Of a DNA stretch of 51,323 nucleotides, positions 1-9,040 are shown one piece after another. The stretch is from contig MKUU01000051.1 in NCBI GenBank assembly GCA_001898705.1, positions 1-51,323 of the forward strand, read 5' to 3'. Source of the stretch: Caedibacter sp. 38-128 (GTDB lineage: Bacteria > Pseudomonadota > Alphaproteobacteria > Caedimonadales > Caedimonadaceae). The position numbers and the translations under genes are program-made. The notes under the pieces were generated by a model. It ran no database searches, was not told where the DNA came from, and saw only the letters and a list, made by a program, of their open reading frames with translations. How positions within the stretch are numbered: position 1 is the stretch's first letter; every line of letters begins with the position of its first letter.

Positions 1-47
1 GGGACGACAAACCTTCTCTGCATAGCATCACAACCCTCATCCCTTAA

Positions 48-350
48 ACGCAACTCGGGTTAAAATATATTGAAGGGACGGGAATTAAAATAATTCTTAG
101 TGTCGTCGATAAAGGTAGGCTTGTTATTGCTTTAAAGGGAGCAAGTGAATCTTTGAAAGAGATTTTCTTTCACAATATGTCCGAACGATCAGCTAAACTT
201 TTAAAAGACGAAATTACGGCTTTAGATATGGTTAAAATTCGTATGGTATATGAAGCTCAACAGGAGATTGTTAATCAAGCAAAAGAATTTATTAGAAAAG
301 GTGAAATCCATCTGAATAAATCACTTTTTAATAAACAAGTAAGGATATAA
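48..350 (+). pseudogene. fliG: fliG remnant: C-terminal part of flagellar motor switch protein FliG
   Basis: The open stretch encodes most of the FliG C-terminal domain, the rotor part that faces the stator: the ALKGAS, NMSERSA and EAQQEIV segments match the family in the right order, and the end (..RKGEIHL) is near the normal FliG end. An in-frame TAA lies at 45-47 and none of the three frames of bases 1-47 looks like the expected preceding FliG sequence. The only start-like codon is TTG at 153, inside the domain. I read this as a broken gene; the window edge hides whether more of fliG lies to the left in another frame. Next downstream is fliN, the natural partner in the C-ring. Confidence 0.72.
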
Positions 351-475
351 TCAGTCTTAATTAAAAAATTTGTAAATCGTCTCTTAGACACTCAAAATTT
401 ACAAAAGCGGTTTTATAGGGTACAACCTTGTAAAGTACTTTATAGTGGGGGAAGCATCCTAGAAGAGGGGAATAG

Positions 476-847
476 ATGAGCAGTAATGATCAAAAAAGAA
501 TAATAAAAGACGATCGAGATTTCATAAGCAATGCGGAATTTACGCCGCTAAACGATGTTTTTTTAAAGAGTGCTTCCCAGCCTGAGAAAAATTCACAGTC
601 ATCTGCTGATTTGAAAGCTGTCTATGAGGTACCCGTCCAGGTTTCAGCCATTCTGGGACGCGCAAATATTCCTATTAAACAAATCTTAAAGCTTGTACCT
701 GGAAGTGTGATTGAACTAGATCGAAAAGTTGGGCAATCAATAGATATTTATATTAATAATCACTTACTTGCGCGCGGAAATCTTGTTTTAATAGATGATC
801 ATTTTGGAATTACAATTACCGAAATTATTAGGACTGAAAAAAGTTAA
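476..847 (+). CDS. fliN: Flagellar motor switch protein FliN
   Basis: 123-aa protein whose C-terminal ~75 residues form a SpoA/FliN domain (VPVQVSAILGRANIPIKQILKLVPGSVIELDRKVG, then the typical ...NNHLLARGNLVLIDDHFGITITEII). FliN builds the bottom of the flagellar C-ring and binds FliH/CheY-type partners. The N-terminal ~45 residues are polar and unconserved, as usual. A good Shine-Dalgarno (AGAGGGG) precedes the ATG. In alphaproteobacteria fliH normally sits between fliG and fliN; here only ~125 noncoding bases remain (351-475), so FliN may be a surviving orphan of a decaying flagellar cluster. Confidence 0.9.
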   Translation: MSSNDQKRIIKDDRDFISNAEFTPLNDVFLKSASQPEKNSQSSADLKAVYEVPVQVSAILGRANIPIKQILKLVPGSVIELDRKVGQSIDIYINNHLLARGNLVLIDDHFGITITEIIRTEKS

Positions 848-1237
848 AAGCATTTTAAGAGAATTAATTAAGGGTAATTTTTTTAGTGAGCGGTCAAGTA
901 TAGATATTTATTAGTTTTTATTGGACTGAATTTAAAAATTGTAGCATTTAAGCCACATAAGGCAAAGGGTAGAGAAGGTGATGCTATGAATTTAGCTCGA
1001 CAATTATGGTATTCAAACGCTAACTAAGAAAGCATATTAGTTGGGATGTTCTAAGGGGAAGACAAGTGTATAATTCATTGATCAGAAAAAGCGATAATAT
1101 CTGCGGTACAGTTCATAAAGTTTTCAGCCAATAAAATTAATTTCTAGCCTTCTTCATCGCCTCATAGAAAGTATCTAGAGGGTGGTTAATAAATAAGGAT
1201 ATTTATGAAATTATGATAATTAAGGGGGAGCAAAAGA
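848..1237 (+). other. Gene-free stretch between fliN and flhF, possibly decayed flagellar DNA
   Basis: About 390 bases with no convincing gene in six frames. Short open pieces are visible, for example about 923-1027 (plus strand), whose translation contains KAKGREGDAMNLARQL. That weakly recalls the autocleaved C-terminal region of FlhB, but the match is too short to call. Flagellar export genes commonly occur at this place in related clusters, so loss by decay is a reasonable inference. No terminator or promoter stands out apart from the Shine-Dalgarno (GGGGGAG) of flhF at the right end. Confidence 0.4.
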
Positions 1238-2239
1238 ATGCGCCTTAAAACATTCAGAGCACCGACAATGACAGAGGCTCTGCAGGAAATCAAAAAAGAA
1301 TTTGGCCCAGAAGCAATTATTGTATCAACGCTTGAGGAAAAAAATGAAGTTTCAGTAACAGCAGCTTTAGAGCATAAAAATGAATTAAATTTTAATGAAG
1401 TCGCTATTAACGAGCCGTTCGGCTTTTTAAACGATTTTTGTCGCATCCTAGAACATCATCGTGTACCAGCAGTTATTCAAGAGAAGCTTATTTTATCTCT
1501 TTCCTCTTCACAAGGAGAAACCGCAGGTAAAACCTTTGAGGATGTTCTTAAAGCATTCTTTAGTTTCAACCCAATTATTAATCCTATAGGTAAATTTCTT
1601 CCACCAGCGCGTTTAGCTCTTTTGGGGCCGTCCGGGGCTGGGAAGAGTGTAACGATTGCAAAGCTTGCATCAGAGTATGTTATGGCAGGATTTGAGCCTT
1701 TTGTGATTACGCTTGATTGCTTAAAAGCGGGGGCTATTACGCAACTTGAAGTTTATATGAAAGCAATTGGCCTTCCTCTTCATGCAGTTGAGAATATTAA
1801 ACAATTTAAAAAAGTGTTAAATGAGTCTCCAGTTAATACTTATATTTTGGTAGATACACCAGGGATTAATCCTTATCGTAAAGATGAGGTTCAATTTTTA
1901 GAGGAAGTTGTAGACTGCTTGAATGGAGAAGCTATTCTTACGTTTCCTGCCGGCCTTGATCCATGGGAGATTAGTGATTATTTAGGGCTTTATAAAGGCC
2001 TAGGTATCAAAAGAGTTATTATGACGAGAGCAGATACAACATATCGATATGGAGCTTTAATGACCTCTCTTTATGAAGGACAATTTTCCCTTGCGCAAGT
2101 AAGCGCAGGACCAGAGCTAGGATCACGCTTAAAAGCTGGAGATTCTAAATTGCTTGCGGAGCTTTTGAGAAAATTTCAAGATATTAATGAGATCCCGCAT
2201 TTTGCTTTAGAAGAAGTGGCAAAGGAACTAAGAGGGTGA
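1238..2239 (+). CDS. flhF: FlhF-like SRP-family GTPase (flagellar placement)
   Basis: 333 aa. The N-terminus (MRLKTFRAPTMTEALQEIKKEFGPEAIIVST) is the FlhF signature, and a P-loop GPSGAGKS lies at residues 130-137. LVDTPG (D206) follows, so the NG-type GTPase core is recognisable. FlhF positions flagella at the pole and works with the MinD-like FlhG encoded next. The guanine-specificity motif, usually TKLDE, reads TRADT here, and the P-loop has Ser-Val instead of Thr-Thr, so nucleotide handling may be altered. The central B region is short. Its stop overlaps the flhG start region, showing an operon. The Shine-Dalgarno GGGGGAG supports the ATG. Confidence 0.88.
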   Translation: MRLKTFRAPTMTEALQEIKKEFGPEAIIVSTLEEKNEVSVTAALEHKNELNFNEVAINEPFGFLNDFCRILEHHRVPAVIQEKLILSLSSSQGETAGKTFEDVLKAFFSFNPIINPIGKFLPPARLALLGPSGAGKSVTIAKLASEYVMAGFEPFVITLDCLKAGAITQLEVYMKAIGLPLHAVENIKQFKKVLNESPVNTYILVDTPGINPYRKDEVQFLEEVVDCLNGEAILTFPAGLDPWEISDYLGLYKGLGIKRVIMTRADTTYRYGALMTSLYEGQFSLAQVSAGPELGSRLKAGDSKLLAELLRKFQDINEIPHFALEEVAKELRG

Positions 2240-2241
2240 AT

Positions 2242-3027
2242 ATGTTAAAAATGGGCTTTAAAAATCCTAAGCTAGATCAGCAAGAAGCGCCGGAGAATAT
2301 TTACTTTATTGCTTCAGGAAAAGGAGGTGTAGGAAAAACATGGTTTTCAATTACTTTCTCTCAAGCTCTTGCGCAACAAGGTAAGAAAGTACTTTTGTGT
2401 GATGGTGACCTTGGACTTGCCAATATTGATATCCAATTGGGATTAACAGCTGAGAAAGATCTTACGAGTAGCCTTATGAATTACATTGAACTGCAAAATG
2501 TGATTATACCTTACCCGCAAGGACAATTTGATGTTATTGCAGGGCGTTCAGGCACTGGTACTTTAGCAACGCTTCCATCTCAAAATTTAATATATTTAAG
2601 AGAACAACTTAAGAAATTATCATCTATTTATGATGTGGTTTTGGTTGATTTAGGAGCAGGTGTTGGAACGACAATCCAAAATCTAATGCAAATCGCTGGC
2701 CAGTGTATTGTGGTTGTTACAGATGAACCAACTTCTTTAATGGATGCGTATGCTTTCATAAAAGTGATGCATGGACGTCGCCAAGAACTTCCGATGAATA
2801 TCATCATTAATCAAGCAGAAACTGCAGAAGCGGGTAAACGAACGTATGAGACCATTCAACAAGTCTGTGAAAAATTTCTGAAAATGACGCCTCATCTCCT
2901 AGGCATCATAAGAAGAGATCCTTATGTGAGAAATACAATCTGTGCACAAACGCCTCTTTTAACACGCTATCCTACTGCTCCTGCAGCCGAAGATGTTAAG
3001 ATTATTGTTCAGACAATCACCAGTTAA
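2242..3027 (+). CDS. flhG: FlhG/FleN-type MinD-like ATPase
   Basis: 261 aa MinD/ParA-family ATPase: deviant Walker A GKGGVGKT near residue 30, DGDLGLANIDIQLGL (Walker A' region) and VVLVDLGAGVG (Walker B). FlhG limits flagellar number by acting on FlhF. I chose the ATG at 2242 because the AGAGGG Shine-Dalgarno at the end of flhF is about 7 bases from it; a GTG at 2236 in the same frame would add two residues and overlap the flhF stop. FlhF and FlhG are intact while fliG is broken, so this pair may have been kept for a role outside flagella, which is inference. Confidence 0.87.
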   Translation: MLKMGFKNPKLDQQEAPENIYFIASGKGGVGKTWFSITFSQALAQQGKKVLLCDGDLGLANIDIQLGLTAEKDLTSSLMNYIELQNVIIPYPQGQFDVIAGRSGTGTLATLPSQNLIYLREQLKKLSSIYDVVLVDLGAGVGTTIQNLMQIAGQCIVVVTDEPTSLMDAYAFIKVMHGRRQELPMNIIINQAETAEAGKRTYETIQQVCEKFLKMTPHLLGIIRRDPYVRNTICAQTPLLTRYPTAPAAEDVKIIVQTITS

Positions 3028-3100
3028 TTAAAGGTGAAGGCATGAATATTCTTATGTTTGAGTGCTAACACACGAAAAAATTATAATAATCATGTATTTG

Positions 3101-4450
3101 TTATATTTTATCTCTCTTATAGATAGTCTCTGTGAGAGTATCGATTACTTCATGAAGTGTTTGCTCATTATCACCTTGAGCCATCAACCGAATAAGGGAT
3201 TCGGTTCCTGATTTTCGAACTAAAAGCCTTCCACCCGTGCCGAGTTTTGTTTCGGCGCTACTAATTGCTTCTATAATTTTATTATCTTCTAAAAGAGAGG
3301 AATTATTAACTTTAAAGCTTTTGAGGAGCTGTGGTACAGGTTCAAATACGCGCATAATTTCACTTGCGGGTTTATTTGAGGCAATAATCATGGAAAGAGC
3401 TTGAAGAGCTGCAACAAGTCCGTCTCCGGTACGTGCATAATCACTTAAAATAATGTGTCCAGACTGTTCGCCGCCAACATTACAGGATTTTGCTCGCATG
3501 TATTCAGAAACATACCGATCACCAACAGGCGTACGAATTAATTTTAAGCCTTTTTTTTCAAGGAACCATTCGAATCCTAAGTTTGTCATCACTGTGCCAA
3601 CAACAGCCCCACCTTTTAAAAGGCCTTCATTATTCCAAGTGTTTGCGATAAGGGCTAAAAGTTGGTCTCCATCAATAATCCCGCCTTTTTCGTCAATCAT
3701 CACAACCCGGTCCGCATCACCATCAAGTGCAATTCCCAAATCTGCCCTATATTCAAGAACAGCTTGTTTTGCCGCTTCTACCGAGGTTGCGCCCACATCC
3801 TTATTGATGTTTGTTCCATCTGGGTAAACGCCAATAGGAATAATCTCCGCACCAAGTTCCCATAAAACAGTAGGGGCAACTTTATAAGCCGCGCCATGAG
3901 CACAATCAATAACAATGCGAAGACCATCAAGTCGTCTATTTTTTGGAAAAGTATTTTTAACAAATTCAATATATCGTCCTGTGGCATCTTCCAGGCGTTT
4001 TGCGCGTCCTAAATCAGCAGGTTGAACAAGTCCTTCGAGAGATTTTGAAAAAACGCGTGCCTCAATTTGTTTTTCGACCGCATCACTAAGTTTGTAGCCT
4101 TCTCGATCGAATAATTTAATTCCGTTATCATAATAAGGATTATGAGAAGCTGAGATAACAACGCCAAGGTCGGCTCGGAATGAACGGACTAGCATTGAAA
4201 TGGCGGGTGTTGGAATCGGTCCTACAAGAGTTACATCCATGCCAACAGCAATAAAGCCAGAGGTTAGCGCGGGCTCAACCATATAACCTGAGAGCCGAGT
4301 ATCTTTTCCAATAACAACCTTAGGATGGGTGGCGCCTTTTTTAAAATATCGTCCTGCAGCAATGGCTAACCGCATGATTGTTTCCGGCGTCATAGGCTCT
4401 GTATTTGCCGTTCCTCGTACACCATCAGTTCCAAAAAGCTTTCGTGACAC
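3101..4450 (-). CDS. glmM: Phosphoglucosamine mutase GlmM
   Basis: 449 aa, full length for the family. Converts glucosamine-6-phosphate to glucosamine-1-phosphate for UDP-GlcNAc, hence peptidoglycan and LPS. Visible signatures: [10 protein letters not shown] at the N-terminus, the active-site loop [14 protein letters not shown] with the phosphorylatable serine S102, the metal loop DGDADRV, and the C-terminal phosphate-binding [20 protein letters not shown]. It is transcribed away from the SagB-like gene at 4580, with about 130 bases of shared upstream DNA. No clear terminator is seen after its stop. Confidence 0.97.
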   Translation of the reverse strand: MSRKLFGTDGVRGTANTEPMTPETIMRLAIAAGRYFKKGATHPKVVIGKDTRLSGYMVEPALTSGFIAVGMDVTLVGPIPTPAISMLVRSFRADLGVVISASHNPYYDNGIKLFDREGYKLSDAVEKQIEARVFSKSLEGLVQPADLGRAKRLEDATGRYIEFVKNTFPKNRRLDGLRIVIDCAHGAAYKVAPTVLWELGAEIIPIGVYPDGTNINKDVGATSVEAAKQAVLEYRADLGIALDGDADRVVMIDEKGGIIDGDQLLALIANTWNNEGLLKGGAVVGTVMTNLGFEWFLEKKGLKLIRTPVGDRYVSEYMRAKSCNVGGEQSGHIILSDYARTGDGLVAALQALSMIIASNKPASEIMRVFEPVPQLLKSFKVNNSSLLEDNKIIEAISSAETKLGTGGRLLVRKSGTESLIRLMAQGDNEQTLHEVIDTLTETIYKRDKI

Positions 4451-4579
4451 ACTATTTTCCTTATTTAGATATTTTTCTTCTATAGGCGGCTTTAGATTAA
4501 AAAATCAAGAGTTCAAATATATATGTGAATGATGTAAGTTAAAAGGACTTCGATTAATTAATTATAATGGATGATCTAA

Positions 4580-5644
4580 ATGTATGTTAATCCCCATATT
4601 TTTTTCTTTCTCAAAGATGGTGATATCATTGCTTGGGATTACAAAAACCATCAACAATTTGCTTTAGAAAAATTGTACTTTGAGCGTCTCGTGGATTGGG
4701 CAAAGGGGAATGAGTTGGACCCCATGTCTATCGATCAGGAACTTGTTGAAGGAGCGCTTTTATGCGCACAACAACCTCTAAAAGAGGAATGGGGTTGGGA
4801 CGTCCTTGCACAGATTTATCATATAGGGACACGTGATATTGCGACAAACTTAGGAGAGCTTGATCCTCAGCAATGGTCCAAGGAGTATCTTGAATATTGC
4901 CAAGGAATTTCTCAAGACGCTCCTGAATTTCATACAAAACGAGAAGGAACGGTCATAGAGCTCCCAAGTCCTGATCTTAGTTTATTGAAAAATCAAAACT
5001 TTTTGGATGTTATTAAGGCGCGCAAGACATGTCGATCTTTCACAGGAGAGCCTGTGACACTTGAGTATTTATCAACATTACTTTACGTCAGTTTAGGGCC
5101 GTTACATGACAAATGGCAGGATTTGGAAGACAATAATTTAATGGTACTGGGGACGCGTAAAGCATTTCCTTCAGGTGGGGGAATTCATCCTGAAGAGGCC
5201 TATATCGTTGCTTTCAATGTGGAAGGGTTAGAGCCTGGCGTTTATCATTATGATGACCAGCAGCATTCTCTGACATTGATTAAAAAAGGGGAATTTGAAA
5301 AACAAGTTATAGAGTTATTGTTGGGTCAGTTCTTTGCAAAAGGTCTTGCTTTTGGTATCTTTCTAACCTCTCGTTTCGATAAAATCTGGTGGAAGTATCC
5401 TCATTCGAGAGCCTATAGAGTTGCTTTATTAGACATAGGGCATGCGTCCCAGACGACGCTTCTTACAGCCACAGCATTAGGGCTTCAAACTTGGCTTACA
5501 GGTGCATTTTATGATTCAAAAATAGAGGAATTCTTAGAAATAAAAACGTCGGCCGAATCTTCAATTTTCTTTATCGGTGTAGGACATGGTGATAACCAAT
5601 CGATCCCACCTGAAATTCTTAAAATTCTTCAAGGAGAAGAATAA
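4580..5644 (+). CDS. SagB/ThcOx-family FMN-dependent oxidoreductase
   Basis: 354 aa. Residues ~145-350 form a nitroreductase-fold SagB-type domain: KARKTCRSFTGEPV near the start, FPSGGGIHPEEAYI in the middle, RVALLDIGHASQTTLLTATALGLQ and a final IFFIGVGHG. In thiazole/oxazole peptide clusters such enzymes oxidise azolines to azoles with FMN; many genomes also carry stand-alone copies of unknown substrate. The N-terminal ~110 residues are a separate domain like those that precede SagB domains. No cyclodehydratase (SagC/SagD) or precursor peptide is visible nearby, so the substrate cannot be named. The Shine-Dalgarno is weak. It converges with the EamA gene. Confidence 0.8.
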   Translation: MYVNPHIFFFLKDGDIIAWDYKNHQQFALEKLYFERLVDWAKGNELDPMSIDQELVEGALLCAQQPLKEEWGWDVLAQIYHIGTRDIATNLGELDPQQWSKEYLEYCQGISQDAPEFHTKREGTVIELPSPDLSLLKNQNFLDVIKARKTCRSFTGEPVTLEYLSTLLYVSLGPLHDKWQDLEDNNLMVLGTRKAFPSGGGIHPEEAYIVAFNVEGLEPGVYHYDDQQHSLTLIKKGEFEKQVIELLLGQFFAKGLAFGIFLTSRFDKIWWKYPHSRAYRVALLDIGHASQTTLLTATALGLQTWLTGAFYDSKIEEFLEIKTSAESSIFFIGVGHGDNQSIPPEILKILQGEE

Positions 5645-5674
5645 ATTTAAACGAATATGTTCTAAATTGATAAA

Positions 5675-6589
5675 TTATACGGCAGCTTTATGAGAGCGTT
5701 TTCTTTTTCCAAGGATGATGAGGTTCCCAAGGCTGATGAGCCCAACTCCCCAAATAACATGCGGTTCCCATTTAAATTGTTCCAAAAAAGTTGAAATTGT
5801 AAGCGCGACGATAGGGGTTATGAGCATAATATAAGAAGCTTTCACAGGCCCAATCTGGCCAACGAGAGTTAAGTAACAGCCAAAAGCAATGACTGATCCC
5901 ACAATGCTTAAATAAAAGAGACTACCAATATAAGAGAAGGTCCAGTCAAAAGTAAAAGGTTGCCCCTCAATCCAGGCCAAAAGAAATGTTAGAATAGCAC
6001 CATATCCCATTGCATAAGCATTCGTTTGCATAACAGGTAGATGATGCTTCTGGTTGCGCATAGAGATCATGGTGCCCCATGAGGCGGTGGCGGACCCTAA
6101 TAAACTGAGAATCATTCCTTTCAGGCTGCCATTAGAGAAATTAAGAACACTAATCTGTGGCCAGAAAATAAAGCATATGCCTATAATTCCTAAAAAAGCT
6201 CCACTAATAAGCTTAAAGTTAATAGAGAGACGATAAAAGAGAAATGAGTTGAGCATATTGAAAATCAAGACAATTGAGAAAATTACGGCATTAATTCCAC
6301 TTGAGACGTGCATTGCCGCTTCATAAGCAAATAAGTAGTTAAGAGAAAAGAGAAAAATACCTTGAAGAATGAAGAAAAAATGGCACTTTTTTGAAAAACT
6401 TAAGTGAACTTTCTTAAAAGCACACCATCCAAAAAGGATGAGAGAGGCAATCGTGAATCGATATCCAATAGAAAGCGTAGGGGCAACATTCCCAAATTGA
6501 AATTTGATCGCATACCAAGTTGAGCCCCAAGCAAGTGTTGTAATCATATAAAAAAGAATATTCTGAAACAGGGCGGGATTTGAGAACAT
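5675..6589 (-). CDS. EamA-family (DMT superfamily) transporter
   Basis: 304 aa, ten hydrophobic helices in two EamA repeats, beginning with the ITTLAWGSTWYAIKFQFG first helix typical of the family and ending with a short basic tail (GKRKRSHKAAV). Drug/metabolite transporters export or import small molecules across the inner membrane; the substrate cannot be inferred. It lies about 90 bases downstream of mrp on the same strand and could be cotranscribed. Host-associated alphaproteobacteria often carry several EamA transporters, some for metabolite exchange with the host; another unrelated copy is at 12552. Confidence 0.85.
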   Translation of the reverse strand: MFSNPALFQNILFYMITTLAWGSTWYAIKFQFGNVAPTLSIGYRFTIASLILFGWCAFKKVHLSFSKKCHFFFILQGIFLFSLNYLFAYEAAMHVSSGINAVIFSIVLIFNMLNSFLFYRLSINFKLISGAFLGIIGICFIFWPQISVLNFSNGSLKGMILSLLGSATASWGTMISMRNQKHHLPVMQTNAYAMGYGAILTFLLAWIEGQPFTFDWTFSYIGSLFYLSIVGSVIAFGCYLTLVGQIGPVKASYIMLITPIVALTISTFLEQFKWEPHVIWGVGLISLGNLIILGKRKRSHKAAV

Positions 6590-6679
6590 ATACTTAAACC
6601 ATAATCATAAGCTATTTTTATAGCACAAATGTAACAGGAAGGAACAGGACAAACTTAAGATTAAAGAAAGAAGGTTTCG

Positions 6680-7756
6680 TTATTTTAAATCAGGCAACAT
6701 CTGGTTCACAATTTTTTGAAAAATCTTCGAAACAGGGTGGTCTTGATTCTTCAATACAAAAGGTTCGCCGGTATCACACGCTTGGCTTAATTCATAAATA
6801 AAAGGAATTTGTCCTAAAAACGGAACTTCTTTACGCTCTGCTTCTTCCTGTGTGCCTCCCGGATGAAAAAGCGGAGATGTTTCTCCACAATGCGGACATT
6901 GGAAAACACTCATGTTTTCAACGATTCCAAGGACAGGGATTTCAAGCCTTTTAAACATACTGATGGTTTTACGGGCTTCCATTAAAGCAATATCTTGGGG
7001 CGTGGTTACAATGATTGCGCCGGATAAAGGCACTCTTTGGATCATCGTAAGTTGAGCATCTCCTGTACCGGGTGGAAGATCAACGATGAGCACATCTAAA
7101 TCTTGCCAATGGACATCCTTAAAGAGTTGTTGAATCGTGGTTTGCACCATAAGACCACGCCAAATGAGAGGCTCATCCTCATTCACAAACAAGCCAATCG
7201 AGGCGCATTGAATTCCATATTGTGTATGGGGGGTAATCTTTTTATTTTCATCAATGATTGGCCTTCCTTTAAGATTCATCATGCGAGGCAATGAGGGGCC
7301 ATAAACATCGGCGTCAACAATGCCAACCTTGAATCCTTGTTGATGAAAGGTGCAGGCTAAGTTAACTGCTGTTGTAGATTTTCCAACGCCCCCTTTACAG
7401 GAAGAAACGGCGATAATATGCCTAACGGTTGGAAGGTCATATTTGCCTCGAAATTTTGGATTCGTTTTCATACTCTGTTGTGTGTTTTCTTTATGAGCGG
7501 TGAGGACGACCATTATTTTATTAACATTGGGCAACGTTTTCACTTTACGTTCGATCTCTTGGCGTAAAGGTTCATAATCACCTGCTTTTTCCGGTGGAAT
7601 ACTGATGGAGATGGCTAAATTGTTTTGATCAATATTAAGACCTGAAACCCAATCTAAAGAAACAATATTTTTCCCTGAATGTGGATCAATGATTCCCTGA
7701 AGAATGTCCATGACATCTTGAACGCGCAGAGGAGATGAAGACTTAACGGGGCTCAT
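6680..7756 (-). CDS. mrp: Mrp/ApbC-type Fe-S cluster carrier ATPase
   Basis: 358 aa. An N-terminal MIP18/DUF59 domain (residues ~10-90) is followed by a P-loop NTPase with the deviant Walker A SCKGGVGKSTTAVNL near residue 118, DADVYGPSLPRMM and DLPPGTGDAQL. A CPHCGE pair of cysteines near residue 290 is the bridging Fe-S ligand motif of the ApbC/Nbp35 class. It binds and transfers 4Fe-4S clusters to apo-enzymes in the cytoplasm. The start ATG is followed by a polar lead. It is divergent from the enoyl-CoA hydratase-like gene at 7934, with about 180 AT-rich bases between. Confidence 0.95.
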   Translation of the reverse strand: MSPVKSSSPLRVQDVMDILQGIIDPHSGKNIVSLDWVSGLNIDQNNLAISISIPPEKAGDYEPLRQEIERKVKTLPNVNKIMVVLTAHKENTQQSMKTNPKFRGKYDLPTVRHIIAVSSCKGGVGKSTTAVNLACTFHQQGFKVGIVDADVYGPSLPRMMNLKGRPIIDENKKITPHTQYGIQCASIGLFVNEDEPLIWRGLMVQTTIQQLFKDVHWQDLDVLIVDLPPGTGDAQLTMIQRVPLSGAIIVTTPQDIALMEARKTISMFKRLEIPVLGIVENMSVFQCPHCGETSPLFHPGGTQEEAERKEVPFLGQIPFIYELSQACDTGEPFVLKNQDHPVSKIFQKIVNQMLPDLK

Positions 7757-7933
7757 AAGGATCTCTATTTGTTAGCTAAAAAGTATTTTATATCCAATCA
7801 TTAACATTTGTCTGATTCTTCACACAAATATTTTTCGATTTTCTTTTTTAGAAGAATATCTTTTGTATTCCACTAAAACATTGTAAAATAATAAAATATA
7901 GTAAAATTTACAATAATAGCTGGTGGAAAATAA

Positions 7934-8974
7934 ATGGAGATATCATTTAAAGTTACACGTCATCTCGGCTTTATCACGCTTGAACGTCCCCAGAGTTTAA
8001 ATGCATTGAATCTTCCCATGATCACAGCATTACATGAGATTCTTAAAAAATGGCGCCATGATTCAAATGTCCATGCTATCATTGTTCAAGGACAAGGTGA
8101 GCGTGCCTTTTGTGCGGGAGGTGATTTACGGTCCGTTTATGAAGCACAGCAGCGAAATGATCCCCAGTTTCATGATGAGCTCTTTCGTAAAGAGTACACG
8201 CTTAACTTAGAGATAGCCCGATTTCCTAAGCCATATCTTAGTTTTATTCATGGATTTGCAATGGGTGGGGGATTGGGGCTTTCAGTGCATGGCTCTTATC
8301 GCATCGTGGCCGAAAATGTCCAGCTTGCAATGCCCGAGACTAAAATAGGTTATTTTCCTGATGTGGGAGCTAGTTATTTTTTAAATAAAGCGCCTGGCGC
8401 TTTGGGGATGTATCTTGCGCTTACTGGGAATAGTATTGGAACGAGCGATAGTCTTTATACGGGATTGGCCACGCATTTTGTTCCCCAAGAACGACATTCT
8501 CAGGTGATTGAAGCCTTGTTTAACATTGATGTTTCACAGCACAGAAATATTGATGAAATACTTGAAAATTATGCAGAAAAACTTCCTGAATCTCCTTTAC
8601 AGGCGCACCAAGCAAAGATTGATTCCTTATTTCATCACTCAACATTAGAGAAAATTTTCGATGCTTTAGAAAACGATCAATCTTCATTTTCGCAAGATAT
8701 TCTCAGAACTTTAAAAATGCGCTCGCCGACAAGCTTAAAAATCACTTTTGAGCTTTTAAAAAGAAATAAGGGGAAAAGCTTAGATGAGGCGATTGAAACT
8801 GAATTTCAGCTCAGCCAAGTCTTCATAAAAAATCATGATTTTTTTGAGGGCATTCGAGCATTGCTGATTGATAAAGACCAAAAACCTGCATGGTCTCCTG
8901 CCACAATTGAGGAAGTTGATTTTTCTATTATAGATAACTATTTCAACGATAAGATAAAATCGTTGGAAAAATAA
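7934..8974 (+). CDS. Enoyl-CoA hydratase/isomerase family protein, 3-hydroxyisobutyryl-CoA hydrolase-like
   Basis: 346 aa crotonase-fold protein. The oxyanion-hole segments AFCAGGDLRSVYEA and HGFAMGGGLGLSVHG and the PETKIGYFPDVGASYFL stretch are characteristic of the HIBYL-CoA hydrolase subgroup (valine breakdown), which is longer (about 350 aa) than plain enoyl-CoA hydratases. The extra C-terminal ECH_2 region with SPTSLKITFELLKR is present. No other valine-degradation gene is near, so its pathway role here is unsupported by context. GGTGGA before the ATG serves as the Shine-Dalgarno. It precedes mfd on the same strand, 66 bases apart. Confidence 0.87.
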   Translation: MEISFKVTRHLGFITLERPQSLNALNLPMITALHEILKKWRHDSNVHAIIVQGQGERAFCAGGDLRSVYEAQQRNDPQFHDELFRKEYTLNLEIARFPKPYLSFIHGFAMGGGLGLSVHGSYRIVAENVQLAMPETKIGYFPDVGASYFLNKAPGALGMYLALTGNSIGTSDSLYTGLATHFVPQERHSQVIEALFNIDVSQHRNIDEILENYAEKLPESPLQAHQAKIDSLFHHSTLEKIFDALENDQSSFSQDILRTLKMRSPTSLKITFELLKRNKGKSLDEAIETEFQLSQVFIKNHDFFEGIRALLIDKDQKPAWSPATIEEVDFSIIDNYFNDKIKSLEK

Positions 8975-9040
8975 AAAGCTGGTTTGTTGGCGTGAAGAGT
9001 GGTTAAAGTCACCTAATTTCATGAAATAAAGTCGCTTAGA

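Noticed and set aside
1186-1446. Minus-strand open frame opposite the start of flhF
   Set aside because: The FlhF N-terminal signature on the plus strand is unambiguous.
4451-4579. Specific promoter boxes in the glmM/SagB divergent gap
   Set aside because: The region must hold promoters but no -35/-10 pair with proper spacing was convincing by eye.
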